NCBI GenBank assembly: GCA_913061235.1
Contig: CAJXTB010000001.1
Location: 248,001 to 312,000 of the forward strand
Source of the DNA: an uncultured Pseudomonadota bacterium
GTDB taxonomy: Bacteria > Myxococcota_A > UBA796 > GCA-2862545
DNA length: 64,000 bases
Reading direction: 5' to 3'
The notes under the pieces were generated by a model. The model was not told the origin of the DNA. It did no database searches and saw only the letters and a list, made by a program, of their open reading frames with translations. Position 1 is the first letter of the stretch; each line of letters opens with the position of its first letter. Shown here piece by piece: positions 1 to 9,170 of the stretch. The translations under genes and the position numbers were made by a program.

Positions 1-124
1 TGCTCATGCTCAGTCCCTAGTTGGCGGCCTGCGTATCGGGTGCCGTCACGACTGGCCATGCCGGGCCCGGTCCAAGGCGAGTCAAGTGCCACACTTACAC
101 GGATGACACGCGCTAAGTCGTTGC

Positions 125-724
125 ATGCAGCTCACAGTAGACCGGCTCCGCAACGCCGTCAGCGCCCCTCCCCGCACCCACGACGCGCCACAGGTTCGCC
201 GTGCTGCGGTCACCATGATTGTGGACCCCCAGTTCAATGTGCTGCTCATGCAACGCGCTGAACGCGAAGGAGACCCGTGGAGCGGACACCTGTCATTTCC
301 CGGCGGTCACGTCGAAGATGACGACGGCGGCGACCTCGCGGCGGCCATTCGCGAGACCCATGAGGAGATCGGCTTGGTGCTCACCCACAGCCAATTGCTG
401 GGTGCCTTGGACCCGATTCAGACACGGGGCCGCGGAGTGCCGCGACGCGTCATTGCACCGTTCTTGTTCGTTGTGCCGCAGCTCCCTACCGTCCGTCCGA
501 ATGATGAAGTCGCTGCCGTGCACACGATTGGCCTAAGCCCGCTGCTTTATGGCTCTGGCCGCTCGCACTTCACACTCACCCACGCGGACCAACCGTGGCG
601 CCTGCCGCAGGTCCACTTTTCTGGTGGCAAGTTGTGGGGCCTCACGCTTCAGATCGTCGATGACCTTCTCAACCGCCTAGATGGCCGAGGAACTGGACTG
701 GAACGTCCCGTGGAGACTCCATGA
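125..724 (+). CDS. NUDIX hydrolase, CoA-pyrophosphatase-like
   Basis: A 199-residue cytosolic protein with a NUDIX fold. The Nudix box is visible around residues 61-86: a GGH start, an acidic DDD run, and the metal-binding REThEEIG core. The N-terminal part (VRRAAVTMIV...VLLMQRAE) and the SFPGGHVE entry resemble the NudL/NUDT7 CoA-pyrophosphatase branch rather than MutT. That branch cleaves nucleoside or CoA diphosphate derivatives with Mg2+; the substrate here is inferred. The canonical first Glu of the box is replaced by a Gly/Asp stretch, which also occurs in that branch. No convincing Shine-Dalgarno precedes the chosen ATG. The stop overlaps the start of the next gene (ATGA), so the two are probably translationally coupled. 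Confidence 0.82.
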   Translation: MQLTVDRLRNAVSAPPRTHDAPQVRRAAVTMIVDPQFNVLLMQRAEREGDPWSGHLSFPGGHVEDDDGGDLAAAIRETHEEIGLVLTHSQLLGALDPIQTRGRGVPRRVIAPFLFVVPQLPTVRPNDEVAAVHTIGLSPLLYGSGRSHFTLTHADQPWRLPQVHFSGGKLWGLTLQIVDDLLNRLDGRGTGLERPVETP

Positions 725-2160
725 TTTCCCTACTTCTCGCTCTTGCAACCGCCGGTGAGTGCGACGTTGTCCAGCCCTGTGGAACCGGTCACGCCTTCGA
801 CCTGCACCACAACGCCTTGCAAGACCCAGACTGTGCAGCGCTCCTTCCGATCCGTCGACTGCCCGACGCCATTCCGCCCTCGCTTCGCGGCGTCGAAAAG
901 CGCACACGCGACAGCTTCGCCACCTTTCCCAACTCCACCGAGACAGACAACTTCATCGTCAAGTGGGGCGTGCAAGACCGCGACATCAGCCAGCAGAACG
1001 TCGACTCGCTCATCGCTGCTCTCGAAGCGAGCTGGGACAAGTACATCGACGAGTGGGGCTACACCGCCCCCAACGGCTCTGACACCTTCAAGTTCAACGT
1101 GTACGTCGGCAACAGCGGCTCGGGCGCTCCAGATGACCTGGGAGCCGGCGGCTACTACTGGACAGATGACGAAGGCTACCCCATGGTCGTGGTCAGCCAA
1201 GACGGCCTGTCAGACCCCGGTTTTATCGGCACGCTCGCGGCACACGAGTTCTTCCACGCCATGCAGGACTCAAACGGAGGATTTGCCTACGACGACATCA
1301 GCGGCTGGTGGTGGGAAGCGACCGCCATGTGGGTACAGCACGAAGTCTTTCCAGAAGATGAGAACTGGCCCGTCTTTCTGTACTGGTTCGCCATCCGGCC
1401 CCAGCTGTCCGTCGGCTACTTCGAGTACCCAACCACCGGTACTCCCGAACAGTTCCACCAATACGGCGCCTTCGTCTACGTCGCACATCTTGCGGAACGC
1501 CACGGAGGTCCAGGTCTTGTGCAGGAGTCCTTCGCGCGGTCGTTCGACGGTGACACCCCAATGGAGGTCCTCGAGGAGCTCATCACCGAGTCCGGAGACG
1601 ATATCCGTACAAGCTTCGGTGAGTTCGTTCTGCGCAACGGCACCTGGGACTACCCAACCGAGGACTGGTTCGAGTACTACATAGACATCTACGGTGGCTA
1701 CGAGACCCCGCAGGCAGACCGCATCAGCGGTACCGTCAACACCCAGACCGTCAACAACGACAACGACGACTGGGTCGCGCCCCGGGGCAACCTGCCGCAC
1801 ACATTCGGCGCCAACTACTGGCGATTCCGCGCACCACCGGGCCGATTCGAGCTCGAGTTTGAGGGCGAGTCCGACATTCAGTGGCATGTAGGCGTTGCCA
1901 CACAGACAGGGACCACCCATGACACCCACTCGGTGCTGATCACAGACGGTGTCGGCAGCGCAGAAATCTCGGGGCTCGACGGCGTGGATGAAGCCTGGAT
2001 TGTTGTCTCTCCCACGGGGACGGTCGATGACGATGACGGCGCCGACTACGCCTACGAATTTAGAGTACGCACCGGAGTGTGCGGGTGCGACGCCGGCTCT
2101 CCGCTGTCGGCAGGGTGGCTCTTGGTCCCATTCCTGGCACTTCTTCGTCGACGCCGATGA
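721..2160 (+). CDS. secreted zinc metallopeptidase-like protein with MYXO-CTERM-like tail
   Basis: A 479-residue exported protein. It opens with a short hydrophobic signal segment (MISLLLALATAG). A zinc-protease motif HEFFH lies at residues 175-179, within AAHEFFHAMQ. An aromatic- and acid-rich region follows, then a beta-rich domain from about residue 330. The C-terminus carries a Cys-containing patch (CGCDAG), a hydrophobic helix and a terminal Arg run. This is the layout of the MYXO-CTERM sorting signal that myxobacteria use to anchor proteins at the outer surface after processing by a rhombosortase/myxosortase-type enzyme. The catalytic role is inferred from HExxH and the export signals; the peptidase family is not certain. 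It is coupled to the NUDIX gene by a 4-base overlap. Confidence 0.8.
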   Translation: MISLLLALATAGECDVVQPCGTGHAFDLHHNALQDPDCAALLPIRRLPDAIPPSLRGVEKRTRDSFATFPNSTETDNFIVKWGVQDRDISQQNVDSLIAALEASWDKYIDEWGYTAPNGSDTFKFNVYVGNSGSGAPDDLGAGGYYWTDDEGYPMVVVSQDGLSDPGFIGTLAAHEFFHAMQDSNGGFAYDDISGWWWEATAMWVQHEVFPEDENWPVFLYWFAIRPQLSVGYFEYPTTGTPEQFHQYGAFVYVAHLAERHGGPGLVQESFARSFDGDTPMEVLEELITESGDDIRTSFGEFVLRNGTWDYPTEDWFEYYIDIYGGYETPQADRISGTVNTQTVNNDNDDWVAPRGNLPHTFGANYWRFRAPPGRFELEFEGESDIQWHVGVATQTGTTHDTHSVLITDGVGSAEISGLDGVDEAWIVVSPTGTVDDDDGADYAYEFRVRTGVCGCDAGSPLSAGWLLVPFLALLRRRR

Positions 2161-2194
2161 AATGGCAGAGCCTGCGGCTGCGTAGCCTGATGTG

Positions 2195-3100
2195 ATGCCA
2201 AACTGGATTCCCCTCGCACAGTTCGCCCAGCGCACCCCACAAGGGATTGCGCAAGCGGACTGGCAACACCCCGTGTCTCGCCCAACGTCGGCAATGACGT
2301 TGCGCGCTGGCGTGGAAGAAGTCGTAGACACCGTCACAGCCCTTCAGCGCGCTGAGTGGCTAGAGGACGGGGTCTATGTGGGTACCAACGCCTTCGCGGA
2401 GACGTACGAGACCCTGGTTGAGTGTGCGCGTTGCCTGGGCGTAGCGGTTCCACCGGCAGTCATCAGCCCGATTCCGGCACGCAAGCAGCGCATCTTAGGA
2501 ACCGACGCACGGCCCTTTTTGCACCTCTCAAGCTTCTTCTTGCGCACCGCACCCGTTGCTGAGCGGCAGTTCGCTCTCGGACGTCTGCTCGGCCCCATCG
2601 CCACGCGCAGAGTCACCTCTGACAGTCTGTATGCTTTGTTGGTGGACGACGGCGGACTGCGCACGCTGGCCCGACGCAGCCTCGGCCCAACCGTCGAAGT
2701 CGCCTTAGCCCCGGCCTCCCTCGCCGCTCGCCTGTTGTGGTCACGCTCCCACCGCATGTCGGAGATCAGCGCCGACCGTGCCGGCCTGCTGTGTACAGAC
2801 TCCATCACCAACGCTGGACGCGCACTGCTGCGCATGGCCCTCGGCGTCACCCCCGATGTCGAGCCCGATGCCTACTTGGCCCAGCTCAACGCCCACCGCG
2901 ATGGCTCCCCAGGCAAGTGGGCGGAGCTGCTCGCGAGCAGTCCGTGGACGCACAAACGGATTGGCGCGCTCAAGCTGTTCAGCACAAGCCAGGCCTATGC
3001 GCGTGCCCAACAGCGCGAGCCCGATGCGTCCAGCCTGTCGGATGTGGACCTAGACGCCGCGGTTGACGCCCTGCTGGAGATTCGCCCATGGAGCGCATGA
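2195..3100 (+). CDS. degenerate M48-like peptidase-family protein
   Basis: A protein of about 301 residues with no signal peptide. The C-terminal half carries the block SEISADRAGLL (about residues 190-200) and a following helix ending in ALLRMALG. This matches the third-ligand region (ExxAD) of M48 metallopeptidases. The position expected to hold HExxH reads FALGRLLGPI, so both zinc-binding His residues and the catalytic Glu are missing. It is probably a non-catalytic M48 relative, perhaps a scaffold or binding protein; this is inferred. A GTG three bases upstream (2192) could also start translation. The 3' end overlaps the next gene by 13 bases, which places it in the GTPase/kinase operon. 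Confidence 0.6.
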   Translation: MPNWIPLAQFAQRTPQGIAQADWQHPVSRPTSAMTLRAGVEEVVDTVTALQRAEWLEDGVYVGTNAFAETYETLVECARCLGVAVPPAVISPIPARKQRILGTDARPFLHLSSFFLRTAPVAERQFALGRLLGPIATRRVTSDSLYALLVDDGGLRTLARRSLGPTVEVALAPASLAARLLWSRSHRMSEISADRAGLLCTDSITNAGRALLRMALGVTPDVEPDAYLAQLNAHRDGSPGKWAELLASSPWTHKRIGALKLFSTSQAYARAQQREPDASSLSDVDLDAAVDALLEIRPWSA

Positions 3101-4461
3101 TCGAGACCGCCCTCGGCCAGGCGGGAGATTTCGCGGGTGCAAGCCTATGGAGACAAGCCACGGCCCAGCTGTCCTCAGGTGTCCGTATTGGCGTGCTGGG
3201 CATCGATCCCCGCAGTGTTCGGGACGCCGTCGCCGCTCTGCCAGACACCGTCACCGCCGTACCGCTCGTTGTTCACGACAACGCCGACGCCGTCGCAGAG
3301 TCGCTCTTGGGCGTGCACGCCGTCGTCTGGGCGACTCCCGCGACCGGTCCATTGTCCGCCACAGAGCGATTGGCCATGCAAGACCTGGACAGCTTTGCAC
3401 CGACCCAGCGTGCGGTTGTACTGACCCGACTCGACGTCATCTCCCAGCTCAGCGACTCCCCCGATGCCGAACAGCGCGCCATCGTCGAGCGCGTTGGGGC
3501 GTTGTGCCGAGACGGATGGGTGTGCCCGAGTCCGGCCAGTGCGTGGGTCACTGCCCTGCTCGCCAACCGCAGTGCACTGACCGCCGAGTGCCGCATTCGC
3601 GTCGCCACCGTGGTCCTCACCAATGCCCGCGTGCACACCGATCTCGACCTTGCAGACATGGACCGAACCCACGCCCGCCTGCAAGAAGACGTCGACCGCC
3701 TGCGCGCACAAGACGAAGACGCCCGTGCTCAAGCCAATGAGACCGCACGACACGTCCTGGGCAGTCTCATCCGACACACCACAGCGCTCACTCGCAAGTG
3801 GCAGGCCTTTACCGCCGAGCTTCGCGCCGCTCTGCCGAGCGAGCTTGCAGGTGTGGAGCCGAGCTCCCTTCACGCAGACCTCGTCAGTACCTGGCTAGCG
3901 CACGTCTTAGATACCTGGCTGACCGATGCATCCAGCCAATGGGAGCAGGACCTCGCAGCGGACTTGGAAGGCGTGGCGAGCGAACGCTGGTTGTCGGCCC
4001 TGCACCTCTTGATCACCCCCGTCACCGTCTCAGGCGTGGCCCGCACCCCCGGTTGGCGGCACCGCCTGTTGGTCACCGGTGCCCTCGGTGGTGGGGCCAC
4101 ACTCGCAGTCGCGGGCTTCTGGACCCCAGGGCTTACCTTGGTTGCTGGCGGTGCGGCGCTGGCTGGCCTTCGACGACTGCGCCAGACATCCACGCTTGAA
4201 CAGCTCACAGCCGCTGCAGGTGAGGCACTGGACACCGTGGCCGCAGAGCAAGTCGCGGCTCTGAACCAACAAACGGACAAGCTTCAAGACGCCATCCACC
4301 AGCTTGAGCACCACGACGCGGATGTTCACAACACCGCCCTGCACACTGCCGAGATGGCCCTACAAACCGCCAAGGACCAACACCAAGAGCGACAAGCCAC
4401 ACTGCTGGCAAACGCCGAACTTCTAGATGCACGGCTCGCTGCGGTACAAGAGTCCGCATGA
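3088..4461 (+). CDS. pseudo-GTPase / dynamin-like partner protein
   Basis: A 457-residue protein arranged like the dynamin-type GTPase encoded next to it. Its N-terminal G-like domain has lost the nucleotide-binding signature: the beta1-loop reads VRIGVLGIDPRSVR instead of GxxxxGK[ST]. A switch-like ATPATGP and a G4-like LTRLD segment remain. An acidic, Arg/Gln-rich coiled coil lies near residues 185-225. A hydrophobic pair (LLVTGALGGGATLAVAGF and LTLVAGGAALAGL, about residues 325-360) could insert in the membrane, and a second coiled coil ends the chain. Known bacterial dynamins often occur as tandem pairs with one divergent member, so a partner role is inferred. It overlaps both neighbours (13 and 4 bases). 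Confidence 0.6.
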   Translation: MERMIETALGQAGDFAGASLWRQATAQLSSGVRIGVLGIDPRSVRDAVAALPDTVTAVPLVVHDNADAVAESLLGVHAVVWATPATGPLSATERLAMQDLDSFAPTQRAVVLTRLDVISQLSDSPDAEQRAIVERVGALCRDGWVCPSPASAWVTALLANRSALTAECRIRVATVVLTNARVHTDLDLADMDRTHARLQEDVDRLRAQDEDARAQANETARHVLGSLIRHTTALTRKWQAFTAELRAALPSELAGVEPSSLHADLVSTWLAHVLDTWLTDASSQWEQDLAADLEGVASERWLSALHLLITPVTVSGVARTPGWRHRLLVTGALGGGATLAVAGFWTPGLTLVAGGAALAGLRRLRQTSTLEQLTAAAGEALDTVAAEQVAALNQQTDKLQDAIHQLEHHDADVHNTALHTAEMALQTAKDQHQERQATLLANAELLDARLAAVQESA

Positions 4462-6410
4462 CCGACCCCTCCCTCGACGCCTTCCGTGCGCAACAACACC
4501 GCATAGCGGCCGCAATCGATACCCTCTCGGCCGCCACAGAGCCGCTGCACGCGCCACACGCGGAGCACCTGACAGACCTCGCGGAGCGCACCCGCAACGG
4601 GACATTCCGGGTGGTGCTCTTGGGGTGCTTCTCCTCTGGCAAGAGCACCCTGCTCAACGCCTTACTCGGCCGGCCCGTCCTGCCGGTCAAGGTCAATCCG
4701 TGCACCGCTGTGCTCACCGAAGTGGTCTACGCCGAGACCCCTGCTGTGACCATTCACCACACGGACGGCACCACACGAGACCTTGATATTGACTCGTTCA
4801 TCGCGGAGTTCCAGCTCAGCGGAGATGACACCACACCCGAGCTAGACCGATTCTCTGGCGTAGACCGCGCCGTCGTCGGCTGGCCGCTGGACCTGCTCAA
4901 GAACGGGGTCGTGCTGGTTGATACGCCGGGCCTGGACGACGACCCCATTCGGACCGAGCGCACGCTGTCCACCCTGCCTTCAGCAGACGCCGTGTTGATG
5001 GTCCTCAACGCTACGCGCTTTCTGACGGCCTTAGAACGGCAAGCCATTGCTTCCCTGGCCGCATTGGGCCTGAACACCCTGTTCTTTCCCATTGCCATGG
5101 CCGACTTGGTGGACGCCCTCGCAGATGACCCGGCCGCGGCTCGTCGTGACCTTGAAGCCCGAGCGGATAGCCACCTCGCTGGCCTGGTTGGTGAACACTC
5201 CGACCGCATTCACTGGGTCAACGGGCGCGGAGCCCTGCGCGCCCGCTGGGTGAACGGCGCTCCAGCATCCGGCGACGCGACAGCAACGGGTATTCCGGCA
5301 TTCGAACGCGCACTCACCACGTTCTTGGTTCATGACCGAGGGCAGGCGCGCGAGCGTCGAATCGTGGACGCCGTCGACAGCATTCGCCTGGACCTGCGCG
5401 AGCGCAAAGCTCTCGAAGACGCAACACGGGCCACATCGCTCGACGACCTCATCCAGCGGCGCGTAGAGCTACAGCCACAGCTCGACCGCATCCACGCCGT
5501 CGCCGCACGTATCGAGCGACAAGTCAGCGCCTTCGTCACCCAACAAGGAGCAGAGGTCTGGGAGGACTTGCGTAGCTTCCTTGCCGACACCGAGCGCATC
5601 CTGCCCACCGTCGTCGCAGAGATTGACGTTGGCAACTTCGCGGGCCTTCGGTTGCTGTTGCCGAGTGGCCGCGAGGCGGTCGAAGCCAGACTTCGCGACG
5701 GCCTGCAAGACTGGCTCACCGAGCGGCTACAGCGCTGGCGCGACGGCTGCGTTCCGCGCATCAACCGCGCCCTCACCGAGCTGCGCGACGAACTTGCCGG
5801 AGACGCCACCGAGTTCGATACCCTGCGTGCAGACGTCTTGGACGCGTTCACTGCGGGTCACATGCTCGACAGTGAGCCCGAACAGGGCCCCACCACAAAT
5901 GAGCGCTGGTTCGCCGTGGCCATCGGTGCCGTCCTGCTGTCACCGGGCACGGTCGCAGCTGGCTGGAACCAAGGCTACGAGGGCATTCTCAAGGGTGCAG
6001 CCGGTCGACTCGGTGCGCGAATCGGAGTGGTGGCCATCGGCGCACTGCTCGGGCCACCCGGATGGATTGGGCTGGTCGTCTACATCGTCGCTGACGCTGT
6101 CGTGGTGCTGCTAACAGGCGGTACACAGCTCACCCGCACACGCGAGCGGCTAGCAGCAGCGCTTCAGGGGCAGCTCGTCGGACAAGTCACGGAACAGCGC
6201 GAGCAGATCGAGCAGCACGTGAGCGACGCTCTGCAGCCGTTCAGCGATGCCTTGACCCAGGCCTGCCAGAATGACGCGACGGCACTGACCGCTCAGCTCG
6301 ACGCCGTGCTGCTTGCCCGCCAGACCCTCGACGACACGACCGTCTCTCGCGACGGCCTGTGGTCCGACCTCGACGACGCCTTGTCGACCACTGCCGACAT
6401 CCTCTCCTGA
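4458..6410 (+). CDS. dynamin-like large GTPase
   Basis: A 650-residue protein with a Dynamin_N-type GTPase domain. G1/P-loop is GCFSSGKST at residues 56-64, a G2-type Thr lies in PCTAVLT, and G3 is DTPGL at residues 155-159. The usual [TN]KxD G4 is replaced near residue 215 by FFPIAMADL, so guanine specificity is less certain. A long helical stalk follows. Two hydrophobic segments near residues 490-555 (AVAIGAVLLSPGTVAAG; IGVVAIGALLGPPGWIGLVVYIVADAVVVLL) could serve as a membrane paddle or hairpin. Bacterial dynamins remodel or repair membranes. The ATGA overlap with the pseudo-GTPase gene suggests coupled, stoichiometric synthesis. Confidence 0.8.
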   Translation: MTDPSLDAFRAQQHRIAAAIDTLSAATEPLHAPHAEHLTDLAERTRNGTFRVVLLGCFSSGKSTLLNALLGRPVLPVKVNPCTAVLTEVVYAETPAVTIHHTDGTTRDLDIDSFIAEFQLSGDDTTPELDRFSGVDRAVVGWPLDLLKNGVVLVDTPGLDDDPIRTERTLSTLPSADAVLMVLNATRFLTALERQAIASLAALGLNTLFFPIAMADLVDALADDPAAARRDLEARADSHLAGLVGEHSDRIHWVNGRGALRARWVNGAPASGDATATGIPAFERALTTFLVHDRGQARERRIVDAVDSIRLDLRERKALEDATRATSLDDLIQRRVELQPQLDRIHAVAARIERQVSAFVTQQGAEVWEDLRSFLADTERILPTVVAEIDVGNFAGLRLLLPSGREAVEARLRDGLQDWLTERLQRWRDGCVPRINRALTELRDELAGDATEFDTLRADVLDAFTAGHMLDSEPEQGPTTNERWFAVAIGAVLLSPGTVAAGWNQGYEGILKGAAGRLGARIGVVAIGALLGPPGWIGLVVYIVADAVVVLLTGGTQLTRTRERLAAALQGQLVGQVTEQREQIEQHVSDALQPFSDALTQACQNDATALTAQLDAVLLARQTLDDTTVSRDGLWSDLDDALSTTADILS

Positions 6411-6411
6411 G

Positions 6412-7326
6412 ATGCGACTCTGTGAACCCGAAGACACTGCATTTCAGCAGATCATCGCGGCGCCCATTCGCGTAGTCATCGTAGGTGGCACAAGCGTAGG
6501 CAAGACCACCCTCGCCAACGCGTGGACCGGTGGCGACGCTCCGACAGGTCTCGCGGGTCAGACCCACGAGGTGCACGAGACGCTCTACCAAGACCGCCTC
6601 ATCATCGATACGCCAAGCCTCGATGAAGGGTTCGACATCTTTCGAGTCGCCCACGGCTGCGATGTACTGGTGTGGGTGGTCGACGGACTGCGCCCCATCA
6701 GCCAGACGGAAGCCACCCGCATTGCGGCCGTTCGGCCCTTGGTAGGCGACTGCGTAGCCATTGTGTCGCGGGCCGACCTGTTGCCCACGGCCGAGTACAC
6801 CCAAGTCATGAAGCGCTGCACACAGCTGTTCGAGGGCCCCACTCTCGCCGCTGACCTGCGACGTTCTCCTCCAGCGTTTCCCCCCATCGATCCACTTCGC
6901 ACCCGAAGGCGAGCCCTTCAGTCTTTTCTGACCGCCTGTCTAGCCCCACTCGAACAAACCGAGACGCTGGTGGATGAGTGGCGAGCACTGTGTCGAACTG
7001 CAGCGCCAGCCGAGGCACACAATGACGTCCAGCGCTTCGAACTTTCTTTGAGCGCCGCGTGCGACAACTTGGGACTACGACCGCCTGCCTCGTTGCCGGT
7101 CCCAACCTTCGCCCATGCCGGCCCCCACATCTCGTCCACTCATGTCGGTGCCTCTGGTTCTGCCACTCACGCCGTTCACCGTGCACAGTGGTGCATGGAC
7201 GGTGAACTCATCTTGACCGATTGGTTGGTCCCCATGGGATCCCGGCTAGAGCGCCAAGAACGACGAAAGGCGATGGCCGTGGCACTCAAGCGAGTGCTGA
7301 GTCTGCCTCCTACGCCCCTCGCGTAG
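6412..7326 (+). CDS. small P-loop GTPase
   Basis: A 304-residue GTPase-like protein that starts one base after the stop of the dynamin-like gene. Walker A is GGTSVGKTT at residues 25-33, the G3 equivalent is DTPSLDEG, and a good G4 is SRADLLPT, so a Ras-like G domain covers about residues 15-195. The C-terminal 100 residues contain no recognised domain, but end in a basic helix (RLERQERRKAMAVALKR). I chose the ATG at 6412 because the longer reading upstream runs inside the previous gene and has an atypical Ser/Thr/Pro composition. It is likely a third component or regulator of the dynamin pair. Confidence 0.75.
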   Translation: MRLCEPEDTAFQQIIAAPIRVVIVGGTSVGKTTLANAWTGGDAPTGLAGQTHEVHETLYQDRLIIDTPSLDEGFDIFRVAHGCDVLVWVVDGLRPISQTEATRIAAVRPLVGDCVAIVSRADLLPTAEYTQVMKRCTQLFEGPTLAADLRRSPPAFPPIDPLRTRRRALQSFLTACLAPLEQTETLVDEWRALCRTAAPAEAHNDVQRFELSLSAACDNLGLRPPASLPVPTFAHAGPHISSTHVGASGSATHAVHRAQWCMDGELILTDWLVPMGSRLERQERRKAMAVALKRVLSLPPTPLA

Positions 7327-7338
7327 TAGTCTTGCGAC

Positions 7339-9150
7339 GTGAACGATTCTGAAAGCCTCATCGCCTGCCCATCGCCCTTCCATTCTGGGCGCTTTATCCT
7401 CGAATCCCTTGTGGGACGCGGCGGCATGGCCGAGGTGTATCGAGCGTATGACCAAGGCCTAGGTCGGTGGCGCGCCATCAAGATCATGTTGCCGGACTAC
7501 GTTCGCAAGAGAAAGCTACGGGCCCGATTCGAGACCGAAGCCAAAGCCATGGCACTGCTCGACCACAAGAACATCGTACGGGTGTACGACGTCGGCCAGC
7601 ACAACGGCGCGCCGTTCATCGTGATGGAGTTGTGCCCAGGTGGTTCACTCGAAGCCTGGCTCATCGACCAAGGTCCGTTCTCCCCCACTCTGGCTATCGA
7701 CTGCGTTCAGCAGATCTGCACAGGCGTCACAGAAGCCCATGCCAACGGGGTCATTCACCGCGACATCAAGTCGCAGAACATCCTGGTTGGCACCGACGGT
7801 CGGTGCAAGATTACCGATTTCGGTATCGCCCAGACCGAGTTGACCAGCTTCACCAACACCGGCTCCGCCATGGGAACGCTGGGTTTCATGGCGCCAGAAC
7901 AGAGGTCAGACGCAAAGAAGGTCGATGTCCGGTCCGACGTCTACTCAATCGGTGCCACGCTGTACAACTTGCTCACCGGCAAGATTCCCACGCACTTGTT
8001 CGCCGCAGACCAAGACGATGAAATCCTCGCGGGTATCGAGCCTGAGATGCTCGCCGTCATCAAGAAAGCTACCGAGTACAAGCGGGAAGCCCGGTATCAA
8101 ACAGTGCAAGAGCTCTCGGATGCTCTGACCGTTCTGGCACCCGTCGCGCCGCCAGAAGGACAGCTCATCAAGCTACGCGGCGACTATACGCCACCGCCGG
8201 TACCTCGAATCCGTCGCCCCTCGCCAACAGGAGCAGTGACTCGTCTGGACTCACCGCCCGAGCTGACAGACGACAGTCCACACAGCGCTCCAGCCAGCCA
8301 GAGCGACTACGTGATCAGCGTGCCACCGCAGCATGTCCGTGCCTATCAGACCGAGCGCAGTTCGACAGGCGAGAGCGACCACGACATTCTGGCTCGCCTG
8401 CCGCCCATCGGTGCGCACCAAGCCCCACCCCTTCCACAAGCCCCGGAAGACAAACACCACCAAGCTACCGGGCTTCCTGCGCGGGACCGGTTGGTCGGCG
8501 ACAAGACCCCCCCTCATCGGGAACGCCGTGAGTCGTCCGGCTACGTCGAGTCGCCTAGCCTGCAGGCGTTTGAGCTGCATTCCCAAGCGTTGCCCAAAAA
8601 ACCTGACCCGATGGGCCGCGTTCCGCGAAAAGACGCCCGGAGCATATCGCCGCAAGATGACAACCGAGGCTTCCTGGCGGACCTACTCGACACGCTTGTC
8701 GGACCGGGCATGTACCTCGCCATTCCGTTGTTTCTGATTCTGCTCATGGGCGTTGCCTACTACTCTTGGTCGAGTGGCCAAATCAGAAGTGCGAACGACG
8801 GATACGAGGCCGCTACCTCCTACTTCATCTCGACGGTAGACCGGAGCGAAAACGTGTTCGACAGCCTCGTCACTCTCGGCGGGGACAGTGTGCTCATTCA
8901 GAGCCACTTGACCGACTACCAGCAAGCCACAACGCCAGACGACAAAGTCCAAGCCGGCGGCCGCCTACTTCGAGCCGCGCGGGCCGAGTTTGCAGAGCTC
9001 CCGACGCCAGCTCCCACCGACATGTACGCATCCGGAGAACACAGACGCGTGCGTCAGGGAATCGAGACCTTGGCCGAGCGTTTGGATGAGTGGGAAGACG
9101 CTGAAAAGACACGTCGACGCGCCAATTCCGGTCTGTTTGGACCCCTCTAG
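7339..9150 (+). CDS. transmembrane Ser/Thr protein kinase (PknB-type)
   Basis: A 603-residue receptor-like kinase starting at GTG. The N-terminal kinase domain is intact: Gly loop VGRGGMAEVY (residues 25-34), ATP-binding Lys48, HRD at residues 140-142 followed by IKSQN, DFG at 160-162, and an APEQ activation segment. A proline-rich linker of about 180 residues follows. One membrane helix (LAIPLFLILLMGVAYYSW, about residues 457-475) is followed by a helical domain of about 125 residues, probably periplasmic. It lies 12 bases after the GTPase gene, in the same direction. Phosphorylation of the neighbouring GTPases is an attractive but untested inference. Confidence 0.87.
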   Translation: MNDSESLIACPSPFHSGRFILESLVGRGGMAEVYRAYDQGLGRWRAIKIMLPDYVRKRKLRARFETEAKAMALLDHKNIVRVYDVGQHNGAPFIVMELCPGGSLEAWLIDQGPFSPTLAIDCVQQICTGVTEAHANGVIHRDIKSQNILVGTDGRCKITDFGIAQTELTSFTNTGSAMGTLGFMAPEQRSDAKKVDVRSDVYSIGATLYNLLTGKIPTHLFAADQDDEILAGIEPEMLAVIKKATEYKREARYQTVQELSDALTVLAPVAPPEGQLIKLRGDYTPPPVPRIRRPSPTGAVTRLDSPPELTDDSPHSAPASQSDYVISVPPQHVRAYQTERSSTGESDHDILARLPPIGAHQAPPLPQAPEDKHHQATGLPARDRLVGDKTPPHRERRESSGYVESPSLQAFELHSQALPKKPDPMGRVPRKDARSISPQDDNRGFLADLLDTLVGPGMYLAIPLFLILLMGVAYYSWSSGQIRSANDGYEAATSYFISTVDRSENVFDSLVTLGGDSVLIQSHLTDYQQATTPDDKVQAGGRLLRAARAEFAELPTPAPTDMYASGEHRRVRQGIETLAERLDEWEDAEKTRRRANSGLFGPL

Positions 9151-9170
9151 CGCCCGCTACTCGGGGCGCT
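9149..9170. terminator. bidirectional hairpin between convergent genes
   Basis: A 7-bp inverted repeat, AGCGCCC...GGGCGCT, with an 8-base loop spans the kinase stop codon and the end of the SRPBCC gene on the other strand. It is GC-rich and lacks a long T-run, so termination is inferred mainly from its position between convergent genes. Confidence 0.45.

Noticed and set aside
1270-2337. A 355-codon open frame antisense to the secreted metallopeptidase
   Set aside because: The plus-strand product has a signal peptide, HEFFH and a MYXO-CTERM-like tail; the antisense product has no recognisable feature.
6313-6411. Longer start for the small GTPase, overlapping the dynamin gene
   Set aside because: The extra 33 residues are Ser/Thr/Pro-rich and out of frame with the dynamin gene; ATG 6412 follows its stop by one base.
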